From Maritimibacter sp. 55A14 (GTDB taxonomy: Bacteria; Pseudomonadota; Alphaproteobacteria; Rhodobacterales; Rhodobacteraceae): a stretch of 64,000 bases of DNA. The DNA lies in NCBI RefSeq assembly GCF_003122205.1, contig NZ_QEYE01000008.1, positions 101,976-165,975 on the forward strand. Direction: 5' to 3'. This document shows, piece by piece, positions 9,159 to 17,734 of the stretch. Under the pieces are notes generated by a model, which worked only from the letters and a program-made list of their open reading frames with translations, did no database searches and had not been told where the DNA came from. Position 1 is the first letter of the stretch. Every line of letters begins with the position of its first letter. The position numbers and the translations under genes were made by a program.

Positions 9159-10490
9159 ATGGCAAAAGACCTCGCCGCATTCGCCGCAGAGACCGGCGTC
9201 AAGTATTTCATGATTTCCTTCACCGACCTTTTCGGCGGGCAGCGCGCCAAGCTGGTCCCTGCGCAGGCCATCGCCGACATGCAGGCCGATGGTGCTGGCT
9301 TTGCCGGCTTCGCGACGTGGCTCGACATGACGCCGGCGCATCCCGACATGCTGGCGCTGCCCGATCCGGATTCGGTCATCCAGTTGCCGTGGAAGCCCGA
9401 AGTGGCCTGGGTGGCCGCCAACCCGATGATGGAGGGCGAGGACGTGGCGCAGGCCCCGCGCAACGTATTGCGCCGCCTGATCGCCGAAGCCGCGGCCGAA
9501 GGGATGCACATGAAATCGGGCGTGGAAGCGGAGTATTTCCTGCTCACCCCGGACGGCTCGGCGCTGAGCGACGAACTCGATACGGCCGAGAAACCCTGTT
9601 ACGACCAGCAGGCGGTGATGCGCCGCTACGACGTGGTGCGCGAGATCTGCGACTACATGCTGGAGCTCGGCTGGGGCCCCTACCAGAACGACCACGAGGA
9701 CGCCAACGGCCAGTTCGAGATGAACTGGGAATTCGACGACGCGCTGGTGACGGCGGACCGGCATTCCTTCTTCAAGTTCATGACCAAGTCGATCGCCGAA
9801 AAGCACGGCCTGCGCGCGACCTTCATGCCCAAGCCCGTCGAAGGGCTGACGGGCAACGGCGCGCATGTGCATATCTCGGTCTGGGACGCGCCGGGCGACA
9901 AGGCGAAGACCAATGTCTTCGCGACGAAGAAAGGCACCGGCCCGACAGGCGAGTTGGGGCTTTCCGAACAGGGCGCACATTTCCTGGGCGGCATCATGAA
10001 ACACGCCTCGGCGCTGGCCGCGATCACCAATCCGACGGTCAATTCCTACAAGCGGATCAACGCGCCGCGCACCACATCGGGGGCCACATGGGCGCCCAAC
10101 ACGGTGACATGGACCGGCAACAACCGCACCCATATGGTGCGCGTGCCGGGGCCGGGCCGCTTCGAGTTGCGCCTGCCGGACGGGGCGGCCAACCCCTATC
10201 TGCTGCAGGCGGTCATCATCGCGGCGGGCCTCAGCGGCATCCGGCACAAGGCCGATCCCGGCAAGCGCTGGGATATCGACATGTATGCCGAGGGCCACAA
10301 GGTGCGCGGCGCGCCGAAACTGCCGCTCAACATGCTCGACGCGCTGCGCGCCTATGACAAGGACAAGGAGCTGAAGGCGATGATGGGCGCGGAGTTCTCT
10401 GCCGCCTTCACCAAGCTCAAGCACCGCGAGTGGAATTCCTTCGTGTCGCATTTCTCCAAATGGGAGAAGGAGAACACGCTGGATATCTAG
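9159..10490 (+). CDS. gmaS: Gamma-glutamylmethylamide synthetase / type III glutamine synthetase-like (GmaS/GlnT)
   Basis: 443-residue glutamine-synthetase-fold ligase. GmaS couples ATP hydrolysis to ligation of methylamine to glutamate. The N-terminus VKYFMISFTDLFGGQRAKLVP is typical of GmaS/GlnT. Active-site motifs include the glutamate-binding and metal region GVEAEYFLL, NGQFEMNWEF, TGNGAHVHISVWD, NSYKRINAPRTTSGATWAPN and PGPGRFELRLPDGAANPYL. It follows mgsC by 62 bp and ends the module. Methylammonium is the inferred substrate, since the related GlnT enzymes also act on ammonia. Confidence 0.85.
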   Translation: MAKDLAAFAAETGVKYFMISFTDLFGGQRAKLVPAQAIADMQADGAGFAGFATWLDMTPAHPDMLALPDPDSVIQLPWKPEVAWVAANPMMEGEDVAQAPRNVLRRLIAEAAAEGMHMKSGVEAEYFLLTPDGSALSDELDTAEKPCYDQQAVMRRYDVVREICDYMLELGWGPYQNDHEDANGQFEMNWEFDDALVTADRHSFFKFMTKSIAEKHGLRATFMPKPVEGLTGNGAHVHISVWDAPGDKAKTNVFATKKGTGPTGELGLSEQGAHFLGGIMKHASALAAITNPTVNSYKRINAPRTTSGATWAPNTVTWTGNNRTHMVRVPGPGRFELRLPDGAANPYLLQAVIIAAGLSGIRHKADPGKRWDIDMYAEGHKVRGAPKLPLNMLDALRAYDKDKELKAMMGAEFSAAFTKLKHREWNSFVSHFSKWEKENTLDI

Positions 10491-10522
10491 TTTCCCGACC
10501 CCAAGCCGACCGCGCGCCTCCG

Positions 10523-11284
10523 TCAGCCCGGCGCGCGCAGGCCCATCTCGGCGAGCAGGGCGGCTGTGTCCGCCCGCCAGTCGGCCAGCAGTTCGGCGTT
10601 GGAGCGGTGGCGCAGACCGAAGTCGCGCTGCTGGTCCAGCCGGGTGCTGTCGGCGGCGCCGAAACTGGCGGCCACGCGCGGCCACCAGTAATCCACCGAG
10701 GCCTGCGCGGCCTCAAGCGCGCCGTCCTCCAGCAGCTTGCGCAACCCTTCCTCGCCCAGTTCAGCGTGGCGCGTCTCCACCGGCAGGATGGCGCGGAACG
10801 CCTCGGCCAGCGGCTGGTAGGAGACGCGCGAGAACTCGGCCAGTTGCACGGTGACCGCGCGGCCCATCAGCACGTTCATCACCACCGCGTCCAGCCAGCC
10901 TTCCAGCGGGTAGTGGAAGACCGAGAGCCGCATGTCCCCGCCGCTTCGCGTCGGGCCGATATCGGCATCGCGCGCCAGCCGCGCGGTCCAGGGCTGGTGG
11001 GTGGCGTATTTCGCGGTGTCGGCGCCGAATTCGGCCATCACCGCCAGCACGCGGCCCGCATGATCGGCCTTTTCGAGAACGATCCGCGCGGCGGCGATAC
11101 GCTCGGCGATGCCGGGGGCCTCGTTGATGATGTCGGCGAAGCCGGCGGAACCGGCCATCTCGCTGTCCACGAAGGTCGCCATCAGGCGCATCAGCTCGGC
11201 GCGATAGCGCGGCGGCACGTTTTCGGGATTGGACAGGACCCCGCCCCGGGCGAGGTAGTCCGCGATGCTCATCGTGTCGGCCAT
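10523..11284 (-). CDS. PaaA/PaaC-like ferritin-fold protein at the end of the paaABCDE operon
   Basis: 253-residue protein of the phenylacetic acid catabolic (PaaA/PaaC) family. ATG 11284 is preferred because a strong AGGGGG ribosome site precedes it; an upstream ATG at 11305 would overlap paaE. Four-helix carboxylate features remain: Glu42, Glu71 with His75, Glu150, and an ExxH pair at 170-173 (ETRH). The first helix pair is atypical (LEKADH) compared with the DEAGH of PaaA. It is ten bases downstream of paaE. Its function is unknown: perhaps an accessory subunit or a second monooxygenase. Confidence 0.75.
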   Translation of the reverse strand: MADTMSIADYLARGGVLSNPENVPPRYRAELMRLMATFVDSEMAGSAGFADIINEAPGIAERIAAARIVLEKADHAGRVLAVMAEFGADTAKYATHQPWTARLARDADIGPTRSGGDMRLSVFHYPLEGWLDAVVMNVLMGRAVTVQLAEFSRVSYQPLAEAFRAILPVETRHAELGEEGLRKLLEDGALEAAQASVDYWWPRVAASFGAADSTRLDQQRDFGLRHRSNAELLADWRADTAALLAEMGLRAPG

Positions 11285-11294
11285 GGCGTCCCCC

Positions 11295-12365
11295 TCACTG
11301 GTCATAATCGACCACCAGCCTGTCGCTCAGCGGGTAGCACTGGCAAGTCAGCACGTAGCCCCGCTCGACCTCGTAATCCTCCAGCGCGTGGTTGGCGATC
11401 ATCTCCACTTCGCCTTCCAGAACCCGCGCGCGGCAGGTCGAGCAGACCCCGGCCTTGCAGGCGAAGGGCGCATCCATGTCCGCCGCGATCGCGGCTTCCA
11501 GCACGCTCTGGCCGTCCTTGGGCATGGTGAAGTTCTGCACCGCGCCGTCGAGCGTGATGGTCGCCGCGCAGGTGTTTCCCTGGCTCTGCGCTGCGGCGGA
11601 GACGGCTCTGCGTTTCAGCCGCCCCGGCTGGGCGCTGGCGAAAAGCTCGAACTTGATCTGCGCGTCGCTCATGCCGTGCTCGCGCAGCGCCTGCGCTATG
11701 CCCAGCATCATCGGCTCGGGTCCGCAGATGAAGGCCATGTCGGCGCCTTCCACGTCGATCCAGAGCCGGAAGAGCTGCGCGCATTTCGCGGCATCCACGC
11801 GGCCGGTGAAAAGGTCGATCTCCTCGCCCCCGGCCTCCAGAATATGGATCACGTTGAGCCGGCCCAGATAGCTGTTCTTGAGATCCTCCAGTTCCTCACG
11901 GAACATGATCGTGTTCACCGCACGGTTGGCATAGACCAGCGTGAAGCGCGATTTCGGCTCCCGCGCCAGCACGCTTCGCACGATCGACAGCACCGGCGTG
12001 ATGCCGGAGCCGCCGGCGAAGCCCAGGTAGTGCCGCGCCGCATCGGGCGCCAGCGCGGTGTGGAAATTGCCCATCGGGGCCATCGCCTCCAGCCGGTCGC
12101 CGGGCTGAAGCGCCTCGTTGGCCCAGGTCGAGAAGGCGCCGCCCTCCACCCGCTTGATGCCGACTTGCAGCAGCCCGTCATCGAGCCCCGCACAGATCGA
12201 GTAGCTGCGCCGCAGCTCCTCGCCGTCGAAATCGTGGCGGAAGGTCAGGTACTGGCCGGGCAGGAAGGCGAAGGCCGCCGGGTCGTCGGGTTCAAGCGTG
12301 ACCACCACGGCGTCGCGGATGGTCTTCTGGACATCGGTCACGGTCAGGGGGTGGAAGCGGGCCAT
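11295..12365 (-). CDS. paaE: Phenylacetyl-CoA epoxidase reductase subunit PaaE
   Basis: 356-residue NAD(P)H reductase that passes electrons to the PaaABC di-iron epoxidase. An N-terminal FAD-binding barrel (FRHDFDGEELRRSYSICAGLDDGLLQVGIKRVEGGAFSTW) is followed by a nucleotide-binding domain (YLGFAGGSGITPVLSI, FICGPEPMML). A C-terminal plant-type 2Fe-2S ferredoxin carries the Cys motif FACKAGVCSTCRARVLEGE plus the distal Cys in LTCQCYP. The start is ATG 12365 (MARFHPLTV). Confidence 0.95.
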   Translation of the reverse strand: MARFHPLTVTDVQKTIRDAVVVTLEPDDPAAFAFLPGQYLTFRHDFDGEELRRSYSICAGLDDGLLQVGIKRVEGGAFSTWANEALQPGDRLEAMAPMGNFHTALAPDAARHYLGFAGGSGITPVLSIVRSVLAREPKSRFTLVYANRAVNTIMFREELEDLKNSYLGRLNVIHILEAGGEEIDLFTGRVDAAKCAQLFRLWIDVEGADMAFICGPEPMMLGIAQALREHGMSDAQIKFELFASAQPGRLKRRAVSAAAQSQGNTCAATITLDGAVQNFTMPKDGQSVLEAAIAADMDAPFACKAGVCSTCRARVLEGEVEMIANHALEDYEVERGYVLTCQCYPLSDRLVVDYDQ

Positions 12366-12375
12366 GCGCCTCTCC

Positions 12376-12843
12376 TCAGATGCACTTGAAATAGTCGAAC
12401 GGCTCCAGGCAGCCGCGGCAGCGCCACTGCGCCTTGCAGGGGGTGGAGCCGAACTGGCTGATCCGCTCCAGGTCGGTGCCACCGCAATGCGGACAGCGCG
12501 CGGGACCGCCCGCGGGCTGGGGCGGCGCGATGCCGTAGGCTTCCAGCTTCTCGCGCCCCTCGTCGCTCAGCCAGTCGGTGGTCCAGGGCGGCGAGAGGCG
12601 GCGCTCGATGCGAAGGTTTTCGATGCCGCGGGCGCGCAGCGCCGTCTCGATATCGAGTGCAATGATCGAGGTCGCGGGGCAGCCCGAATAGGTCGGCGTG
12701 ACATGCACCACCAGCGTGTCGCCCTGCCATTCGACCGAACGCACGATGCCCAGATCGGTGACCGAGATCACCGGGATCTCCGGGTCCGGAACCTCTGCCA
12801 GCCAGTCCCAGACCTGGGCGGTAGAGGGCAGGGTCGTGCTCAC
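12376..12843 (-). CDS. paaD: Phenylacetyl-CoA epoxidase maturation/accessory subunit PaaD
   Basis: 155-residue protein with an N-terminal MIP18/DUF59 domain (WLAEVPDPEIPVISVTDLGIV, VHVTPTYSGCPA) and a C-terminal zinc-ribbon-like Cys motif (CPHCGGTDLERISQFGSTPCKAQWRCRGCLEPFDYFKCI). PaaD is thought to act in iron-sulfur or metal-centre maturation of the epoxidase. The start is GTG 12843, which forms a GTGA overlap with the paaC stop; the in-frame ATG at 12876 lies further inside paaC and is less likely. Confidence 0.92.
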   Translation of the reverse strand: MSTTLPSTAQVWDWLAEVPDPEIPVISVTDLGIVRSVEWQGDTLVVHVTPTYSGCPATSIIALDIETALRARGIENLRIERRLSPPWTTDWLSDEGREKLEAYGIAPPQPAGGPARCPHCGGTDLERISQFGSTPCKAQWRCRGCLEPFDYFKCI

Positions 12844-13598
12844 CACCTCGCCCCCGGATAGGCGCGCTGCAACCACTGCATCTCGGTCAGGACATGGCCC
12901 AAATGCTCGGTATGGCGGCCGGACTTGCCGCCCTTGTGGGCAAATCCGCTATCGGGAATGTCGAGCGTGGCCTGGCTCAGCACCCGGCCCGTCAGCGCGT
13001 CCCAGTCGGCGCGCAGGGTGGACGGGTCGGGGGCGATCCCGACCTCGGCCAGCACGCAATCCACATCGTCGGCCACGAACATCTCGAGCGCGTAGGGCCA
13101 GTGCTCGTCCAGCGCGGCCTGCATGCGTGCATGGCTCTCCGCCGTGCCGTCGCCAAGGCGCACCACCAGATCGGCGGAGCGTTCCAGGTGATAGGCCACT
13201 TCCTTGGACGCTTTGGCGGCGATCTGGGCCACGCGCGTATCCGCGGATTTCATCAGCCCCGCAAGCATCAGGCTGGCGAAGGCGTCATAGAGGAACTGGC
13301 GCATCACGGTGCGCCCGAAATCGCCGTTGGGGCGTTCGACCAGCAGCAGGTTGCGGAAATCCCAGGCGTCGCGCAGATAGGCCAGATCGTCGGCGTTGCG
13401 TCCCTTGCCCTCGATCTCGCCGGCGAGGCTCAGCCACATCTGCGTCTCTCCGATGAGGTCGAGCGCGGTGTTGGCCAGTGCGATGTCCTCCTCCAGGATC
13501 GGCGCATGACCGCACCATTCCGAGACCCGGTGGCCCAGGATCAGCGTCGTGTCGCCCAAGCGCAGGCAGAACTCGAACAAGGCCTCGTCGCGGGTCAT
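12840..13598 (-). CDS. paaC: Phenylacetyl-CoA epoxidase structural subunit PaaC
   Basis: 252-residue ferritin-like subunit that pairs with PaaA in the epoxidase. Recognisable family sequence includes LRLGDTTLILGHRVSEWCGHAPILEEDIALANTALDLIGE and FGRTVMRQFLYDAFASLMLAGLM. It lacks the full di-iron ligand set of PaaA, as expected for PaaC. The start is ATG 13598 in a TGATG overlap with paaB; a GTG three bases earlier is possible. Confidence 0.94.
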   Translation of the reverse strand: MTRDEALFEFCLRLGDTTLILGHRVSEWCGHAPILEEDIALANTALDLIGETQMWLSLAGEIEGKGRNADDLAYLRDAWDFRNLLLVERPNGDFGRTVMRQFLYDAFASLMLAGLMKSADTRVAQIAAKASKEVAYHLERSADLVVRLGDGTAESHARMQAALDEHWPYALEMFVADDVDCVLAEVGIAPDPSTLRADWDALTGRVLSQATLDIPDSGFAHKGGKSGRHTEHLGHVLTEMQWLQRAYPGARW

Positions 13599-13882
13599 CA
13601 CATCGCCCCCACGTCGTCGGGGATGTCGAAGAAGGTCGGGTGCCGGTAGACCTTGTCGTTCGAGGGGTCGAAGAGCGGCCCCTTCTCGCCCGGTGCGGAG
13701 GCGGTGATGTCGGCGGCGCGCACCACCCAGATGCTCACCCCCTCGTTGCGGCGGGTATAGACGTCGCGCGCATGGCGGATCGCCATTTCCGCATCCGAGG
13801 CGTGCAGGCTGCCCACATGGCGGTGCGACATGCCGTGCTGGCCGCGGATGAAAATTTCCCAGAGCGGCAGTTCGTTACTCAT
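13598..13882 (-). CDS. paaB: Phenylacetyl-CoA epoxidase subunit PaaB
   Basis: 94-residue PaaB. The N-terminus MSNELPLWEIFIRGQHGMSHRHVGSLHASDAEMAIRHARDVYTRRNEGVSIWVV is highly typical. PaaB bridges PaaAC dimers in the complex. It overlaps paaC at its stop and lies 12 bp after paaA. Confidence 0.96.
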   Translation of the reverse strand: MSNELPLWEIFIRGQHGMSHRHVGSLHASDAEMAIRHARDVYTRRNEGVSIWVVRAADITASAPGEKGPLFDPSNDKVYRHPTFFDIPDDVGAM

Positions 13883-13894
13883 CGGATATCTCTC

Positions 13895-14884
13895 CTATTC
13901 CGCCGCCACCGGGCCGCGGTGCTTGGCGGCATGGGCCATCAGCCCCTCGCGCACCCAAGCGCCGTCATCCCAAGCCTTGCGGCGCGCGGCCATGCGTTCG
14001 ACGTTGCACGGCCCGTTGCCCTTCAGGACCTCGAAGAACTCCTCCCAGTCGGGTTCGGAGAAGTCGTAATGGCCGCGCGCCTCGTTCCACTTCAAATCGG
14101 GGTCGGGGACGGTCAGGCCCAGATACTCGGCCTGCGGCACGGTCTGATCGACGAATTTCTGGCGCAGCTCGTCATTGGTGTTGATCTTGATCTTCCAGGC
14201 CATCGACTGCGCGGAGTGCACGCTCTCGGCATCCGAGGGGCCGAACATCATCAGTGAGGGATACCAGAACCGGTCCAGCGCGTCCTGCGCCATGCGGCGC
14301 TGTTCCGGCGTGCCGTTCGCCATCTTCATCATGATGTCGTAGCCCTGCCGCTGGTGGAAGCTCTCTTCCTTGCAGATGCGGATCATGGCGCGGGAATAGG
14401 GGCCGTAGGAGGTACGTTGCAGCGGCACCTGGTTCATGATCGCGGCGCCGTCCACCAGCCAGCCAACCGCGCCGATATCGGCCCAGGTGAGCGTGGGATA
14501 GTTGAAGATCGAGGAGTATTTCATCTTCCCCGACAGAAGCTGGCGCGTCAGCTCGTCGCGGCTGATGCCCAGCGTCTCCGCCGCACAGTAGAGGTAGAGC
14601 CCGTGCCCCGCCTCGTCCTGCACCTTGGCCAGCAGGATCGCCTTGCGCTCCAGCGTGGGGGCGCGGGTGATCCAGTTGCCCTCGGGAAGCTGGCCGACGA
14701 TCTCGGAATGGGCGTGCTGGCCGATCTGGCGGATGAGCGTCTTGCGATAGCCCTCGGGCATCCAGTCCTTCGGCTCGATCTTCTCGCCCGCATCCACACG
14801 GTCCTGGAAATGGCGCTCTTCGGGCGACATCTCCTCGCGGCTCTTGATGCCGCTGCCGGTCGATTTCACCATCTGTGCATACAT
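13895..14884 (-). CDS. paaA: Phenylacetyl-CoA 1,2-epoxidase catalytic subunit PaaA
   Basis: 329-residue catalytic di-iron subunit that epoxidises the phenylacetyl-CoA ring. Carboxylate-bridged ligand motifs are visible: Glu61, ExxH at 91-94 (DEAGH) and a second ExxH at 174-177 (ESFH). The start is ATG 14884. It is the second gene of the leftward paaJABCDE operon, 17 bp downstream of paaJ. Confidence 0.96.
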   Translation of the reverse strand: MYAQMVKSTGSGIKSREEMSPEERHFQDRVDAGEKIEPKDWMPEGYRKTLIRQIGQHAHSEIVGQLPEGNWITRAPTLERKAILLAKVQDEAGHGLYLYCAAETLGISRDELTRQLLSGKMKYSSIFNYPTLTWADIGAVGWLVDGAAIMNQVPLQRTSYGPYSRAMIRICKEESFHQRQGYDIMMKMANGTPEQRRMAQDALDRFWYPSLMMFGPSDAESVHSAQSMAWKIKINTNDELRQKFVDQTVPQAEYLGLTVPDPDLKWNEARGHYDFSEPDWEEFFEVLKGNGPCNVERMAARRKAWDDGAWVREGLMAHAAKHRGPVAAE

Positions 14885-14901
14885 CTCGTGCCTCCCGGTC
14901 G

Positions 14902-16104
14902 TCAGACCCGTTCCAGAATGATCGCGATCCCCTGTCCCACGCCCACGCACATCGTGGCCAGGGCGTAGCGCCCGCCGCTGCGGCGAAGCTGATAGGCCGC
15001 CGTCAGCACCAGCCGCGCGCCCGACATGCCCAGCGGATGGCCCATCGCGATGGCCCCGCCATTGGCGTTTACATGGGGCGCGTCGTCGGGCAGGTCCAGT
15101 TCGCGCAGCACCGCCAGACTCTGTGCGGCGAAAGCCTCGTTCAACTCTATCACATCCATCCGGTCGAGCGTGAGCCCGGCGCGCGCCAGAACCTTTTGCG
15201 TGGCCGGCACCGGGCCGATGCCCATGACGCGCGGCTCCACCCCGGCGGCGGCCATGGCGACGACGCGGGCGACGGGCGTCAGTCCGTGAGTGGTGGCCGC
15301 CTCGCCCGAGGCCAGAAGCAGCGCCGCCGCGCCGTCGTTGACGCCCGAGGCGTTGCCGGCGGTGACCGACAGGTCGGGTCCGTTCACGCCCTTGAGCTTC
15401 GCCAGTTTCGCTGCGTCGGTACCGGGGCGGGGGTGTTCGTCGGTGTCCACGAGAACCGGCTCGCCCCGGCGCTGCGGCACCTCGACGGGCACGATTTCCT
15501 CGGCGAAGAGCCCGGCCTTCTGCGCCGCTTCCCAGCGCGCCTGACTGCGAGCCGCAAATGCGTCCTGGTCGGCGCGGCTGACATCGTAGTCGGCGGCCAC
15601 GTTGTCGGCGGTCTGGGGCATCGAGTCGGTTCCGAAAGCGGCTTGCATCTTCGGGTTCACGAAGCGCCAGCCGATGGTCGTGTCGTAGATCGCGTTGGCG
15701 CGGGAGAACGCCGTTTCCGCCTTGGGCATGACGAAGGGTGCGCGGCTCATGCTTTCCACACCACCCGCTATCACCAGATCCTGGTCGCCCGCGCGGATGC
15801 CGCGTGCGGCCAGCCCGACCGCGTCCATGCCCGAGCCGCAGAGCCGGTTGACCGTGGTGCCGGGCACCTCCACCGGCAGCCCGGCCAGAAGCGCAGCCAT
15901 GCGCGCGACGTTGCGGTTGTCCTCGCCCGCCTGGTTGGCGCAGCCATATATGACGTCGTCCAGCGCCGCCCAGTCCACGCCCGGATTGCGGGCCTTGAGC
16001 GCGGCGATGGGCGCGGCGGCCAGATCGTCGGCGCGCATCGACGCCAAGGCGCCGCCGTAGCGGCCGATCGGTGTGCGGATCGCATCGCAGATGAAAGCGT
16101 CCAT
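14902..16104 (-). CDS. paaJ: 3-oxoadipyl-CoA / 3-oxo-5,6-dehydrosuberyl-CoA thiolase
   Basis: 400-residue acetyl-CoA acyltransferase that carries out the terminal thiolysis of the paa pathway, giving acetyl-CoA and succinyl-CoA. It shows the nucleophilic Cys motif [19 protein letters not shown], the [11 protein letters not shown] and [16 protein letters not shown] motifs, and the C-terminal active Cys in [12 protein letters not shown]. The start is ATG 16104. It heads the operon downstream of the operator at 16143-16158. The same family includes PcaF; the context favours PaaJ. Confidence 0.92.
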   Translation of the reverse strand: MDAFICDAIRTPIGRYGGALASMRADDLAAAPIAALKARNPGVDWAALDDVIYGCANQAGEDNRNVARMAALLAGLPVEVPGTTVNRLCGSGMDAVGLAARGIRAGDQDLVIAGGVESMSRAPFVMPKAETAFSRANAIYDTTIGWRFVNPKMQAAFGTDSMPQTADNVAADYDVSRADQDAFAARSQARWEAAQKAGLFAEEIVPVEVPQRRGEPVLVDTDEHPRPGTDAAKLAKLKGVNGPDLSVTAGNASGVNDGAAALLLASGEAATTHGLTPVARVVAMAAAGVEPRVMGIGPVPATQKVLARAGLTLDRMDVIELNEAFAAQSLAVLRELDLPDDAPHVNANGGAIAMGHPLGMSGARLVLTAAYQLRRSGGRYALATMCVGVGQGIAIILERV

Positions 16105-16142
16105 GCCGGACTTGTCCTCCCGAATCGCAGTGGTTTCTATTC

Positions 16143-16158
16143 CCGACCGCATGGTCGG
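16143..16158. promoter_or_regulatory. TetR-type palindrome upstream of paaJ (PaaR-like operator candidate)
   Basis: Six-bp arms CCGACC and GGTCGG flank GCAT, 39 bp upstream of the paaJ start. The core ACCG-NN-NGGT aligns with the palindrome at 2112-2123 in front of paaG. Its position fits a repressor that blocks the paaJABCDE promoter. Confidence 0.65.
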
Positions 16159-16327
16159 TGATAGCAGGTCGGGCGGCAACGAGCAAATGAAATGTTACAC
16201 ATAAATCTTGATGTGAAAATAATTGTAACGCTATCCGGTGACTGCACTCCCAATATTTTACCAATTGATAAAAAATAACCCTTGTGGCAGAGTTGACCCG
16301 AGGAAAAGCGAAGAATGGGAGGTGACC

Positions 16328-17662
16328 TTGGCCAAATCCGTATCCACGCCGGGGATCGTGGCGGGGCGGCTGAGCCCGGCCGAACTGTCCGAGAATTTCT
16401 CCGACCTTCATCCGCCCTTCGACCGGCATGAGGCCGCCGTGGCCGCGGATCGCTGCTATTTCTGCCATGACGCGCCCTGCGTGACGGCCTGCCCGACCTC
16501 GATCGACATCCCGCTCTTCATCCGTCAGATCGCCACCGGTACGCCCGAAGGCGCGGCCCGCACGATCTTCGACCAGAACATCCTGGGCGGCATGTGCGCG
16601 CGCGTTTGCCCGACCGAGACGCTCTGCGAGGAAGCCTGCGTGCGCGAGACGGCGGAGGGTAAGCCGGTCGAGATCGGGCGGCTGCAACGCTACGCCACCG
16701 ACACGGCGATGGCGCGCGGCAGCCACCCCTACACCCGCGCCGCGCCGACCGGCAAGCGCGTCGCCGTGGTGGGGGCGGGCCCGGCGGGGCTGGCCTGCGC
16801 GCACCGCCTGGCCATGCACGGCCATGACGTGACGCTCTACGATGCGCGGCCCAAACCCGGCGGGCTGAACGAGTTCGGCATCGCCAGCTACAAGACCGTC
16901 GGCGGGTTCGCCGCGGCCGAGGTGGAATGGCTTCTGGGGATCGGCGGCATCACGCCGGAACTGGGCCGGCGGCTTGGCGGTGATCTGACACTGGAGGCAT
17001 TGCGCGACGGTTTCGACGCGGTTTTCCTGGGAGTCGGGCTTGCCGGGGTCAATGCCCTGCGCACCGAGGGCGAGGACAGGAACGGCGTGCGCGATGCGGT
17101 GGATTTCATCGCCGAACTGCGCCAGGCGGAGGACCTGACCGCGCTGCCCGTGGGCCGGCATGTCGTCGTCATCGGCGGCGGCATGACGGCGGTGGATGCC
17201 GCGGTGCAGGCCCGCCTGCTGGGCGCCGAGCAGGTCTCGCTCGTCTACCGGCGCGGGCGCGACCGGATGAACGCCTCGCAATTCGAGCAGGACCTCGCGG
17301 CCTCCAAGGGCGTGCGGATCATCACCAACGCGCAGCCCCTACAGGTCATCGGCAACGGTGCGGCGCGCGAGGTCGAGTTCGCCCGCACCGAGGAAACCGC
17401 CGAGGGTCTGCGCGAGACAGGCGAGACCTTCCGGCTGCGTGCCGATCAGGTCTTCAAGGCGATCGGGCAGCGGCTCCACGGCGCGCCAGAGACGCTGAAA
17501 CTCGACGGAAGCAAGATCGCCATCAGCGGGGCCGGGCGGACCAGCGTGCCGGGGGTCTGGGCCGGCGGCGACTGCGCTTCGGGCGGCGACGACCTGACGG
17601 TGACGGCGGTGGCCGAGGGCCGCGATGCGGCCGAGGAAATCCATGCCGCGCTGAGCGGCTGA
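16328..17662 (+). CDS. preT: NAD-dependent dihydropyrimidine dehydrogenase, PreT subunit
   Basis: 444-residue flavoprotein subunit that, with PreA, reduces uracil and thymine to the dihydropyrimidines. The N-terminal 4Fe-4S domain has [20 protein letters not shown], then [17 protein letters not shown]. Two Rossmann domains follow ([32 protein letters not shown]). I chose TTG 16328, because GGAGG lies five bases upstream; the in-frame ATG at 16238 and GTG at 16322 have poor or overlapping ribosome sites. Expect databases to differ on this start. Confidence 0.9.
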   Translation: MAKSVSTPGIVAGRLSPAELSENFSDLHPPFDRHEAAVAADRCYFCHDAPCVTACPTSIDIPLFIRQIATGTPEGAARTIFDQNILGGMCARVCPTETLCEEACVRETAEGKPVEIGRLQRYATDTAMARGSHPYTRAAPTGKRVAVVGAGPAGLACAHRLAMHGHDVTLYDARPKPGGLNEFGIASYKTVGGFAAAEVEWLLGIGGITPELGRRLGGDLTLEALRDGFDAVFLGVGLAGVNALRTEGEDRNGVRDAVDFIAELRQAEDLTALPVGRHVVVIGGGMTAVDAAVQARLLGAEQVSLVYRRGRDRMNASQFEQDLAASKGVRIITNAQPLQVIGNGAAREVEFARTEETAEGLRETGETFRLRADQVFKAIGQRLHGAPETLKLDGSKIAISGAGRTSVPGVWAGGDCASGGDDLTVTAVAEGRDAAEEIHAALSG

Positions 17663-17734
17663 GGCTTGGCGCCGCGGCGCCGGACACAGGCACAGGACGG
17701 CCCTCCGCGGGCCGCGCGAGAAGGAGACGCAAGA

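Noticed and set aside
14902..17281. Very long minus-strand frame across paaJ, the intergenic region and preT
   Set aside because: Frame continuity is a composition effect. It cuts through a promoter region and is not the paaJ frame; only its paaA portion (13895-14884) is real.
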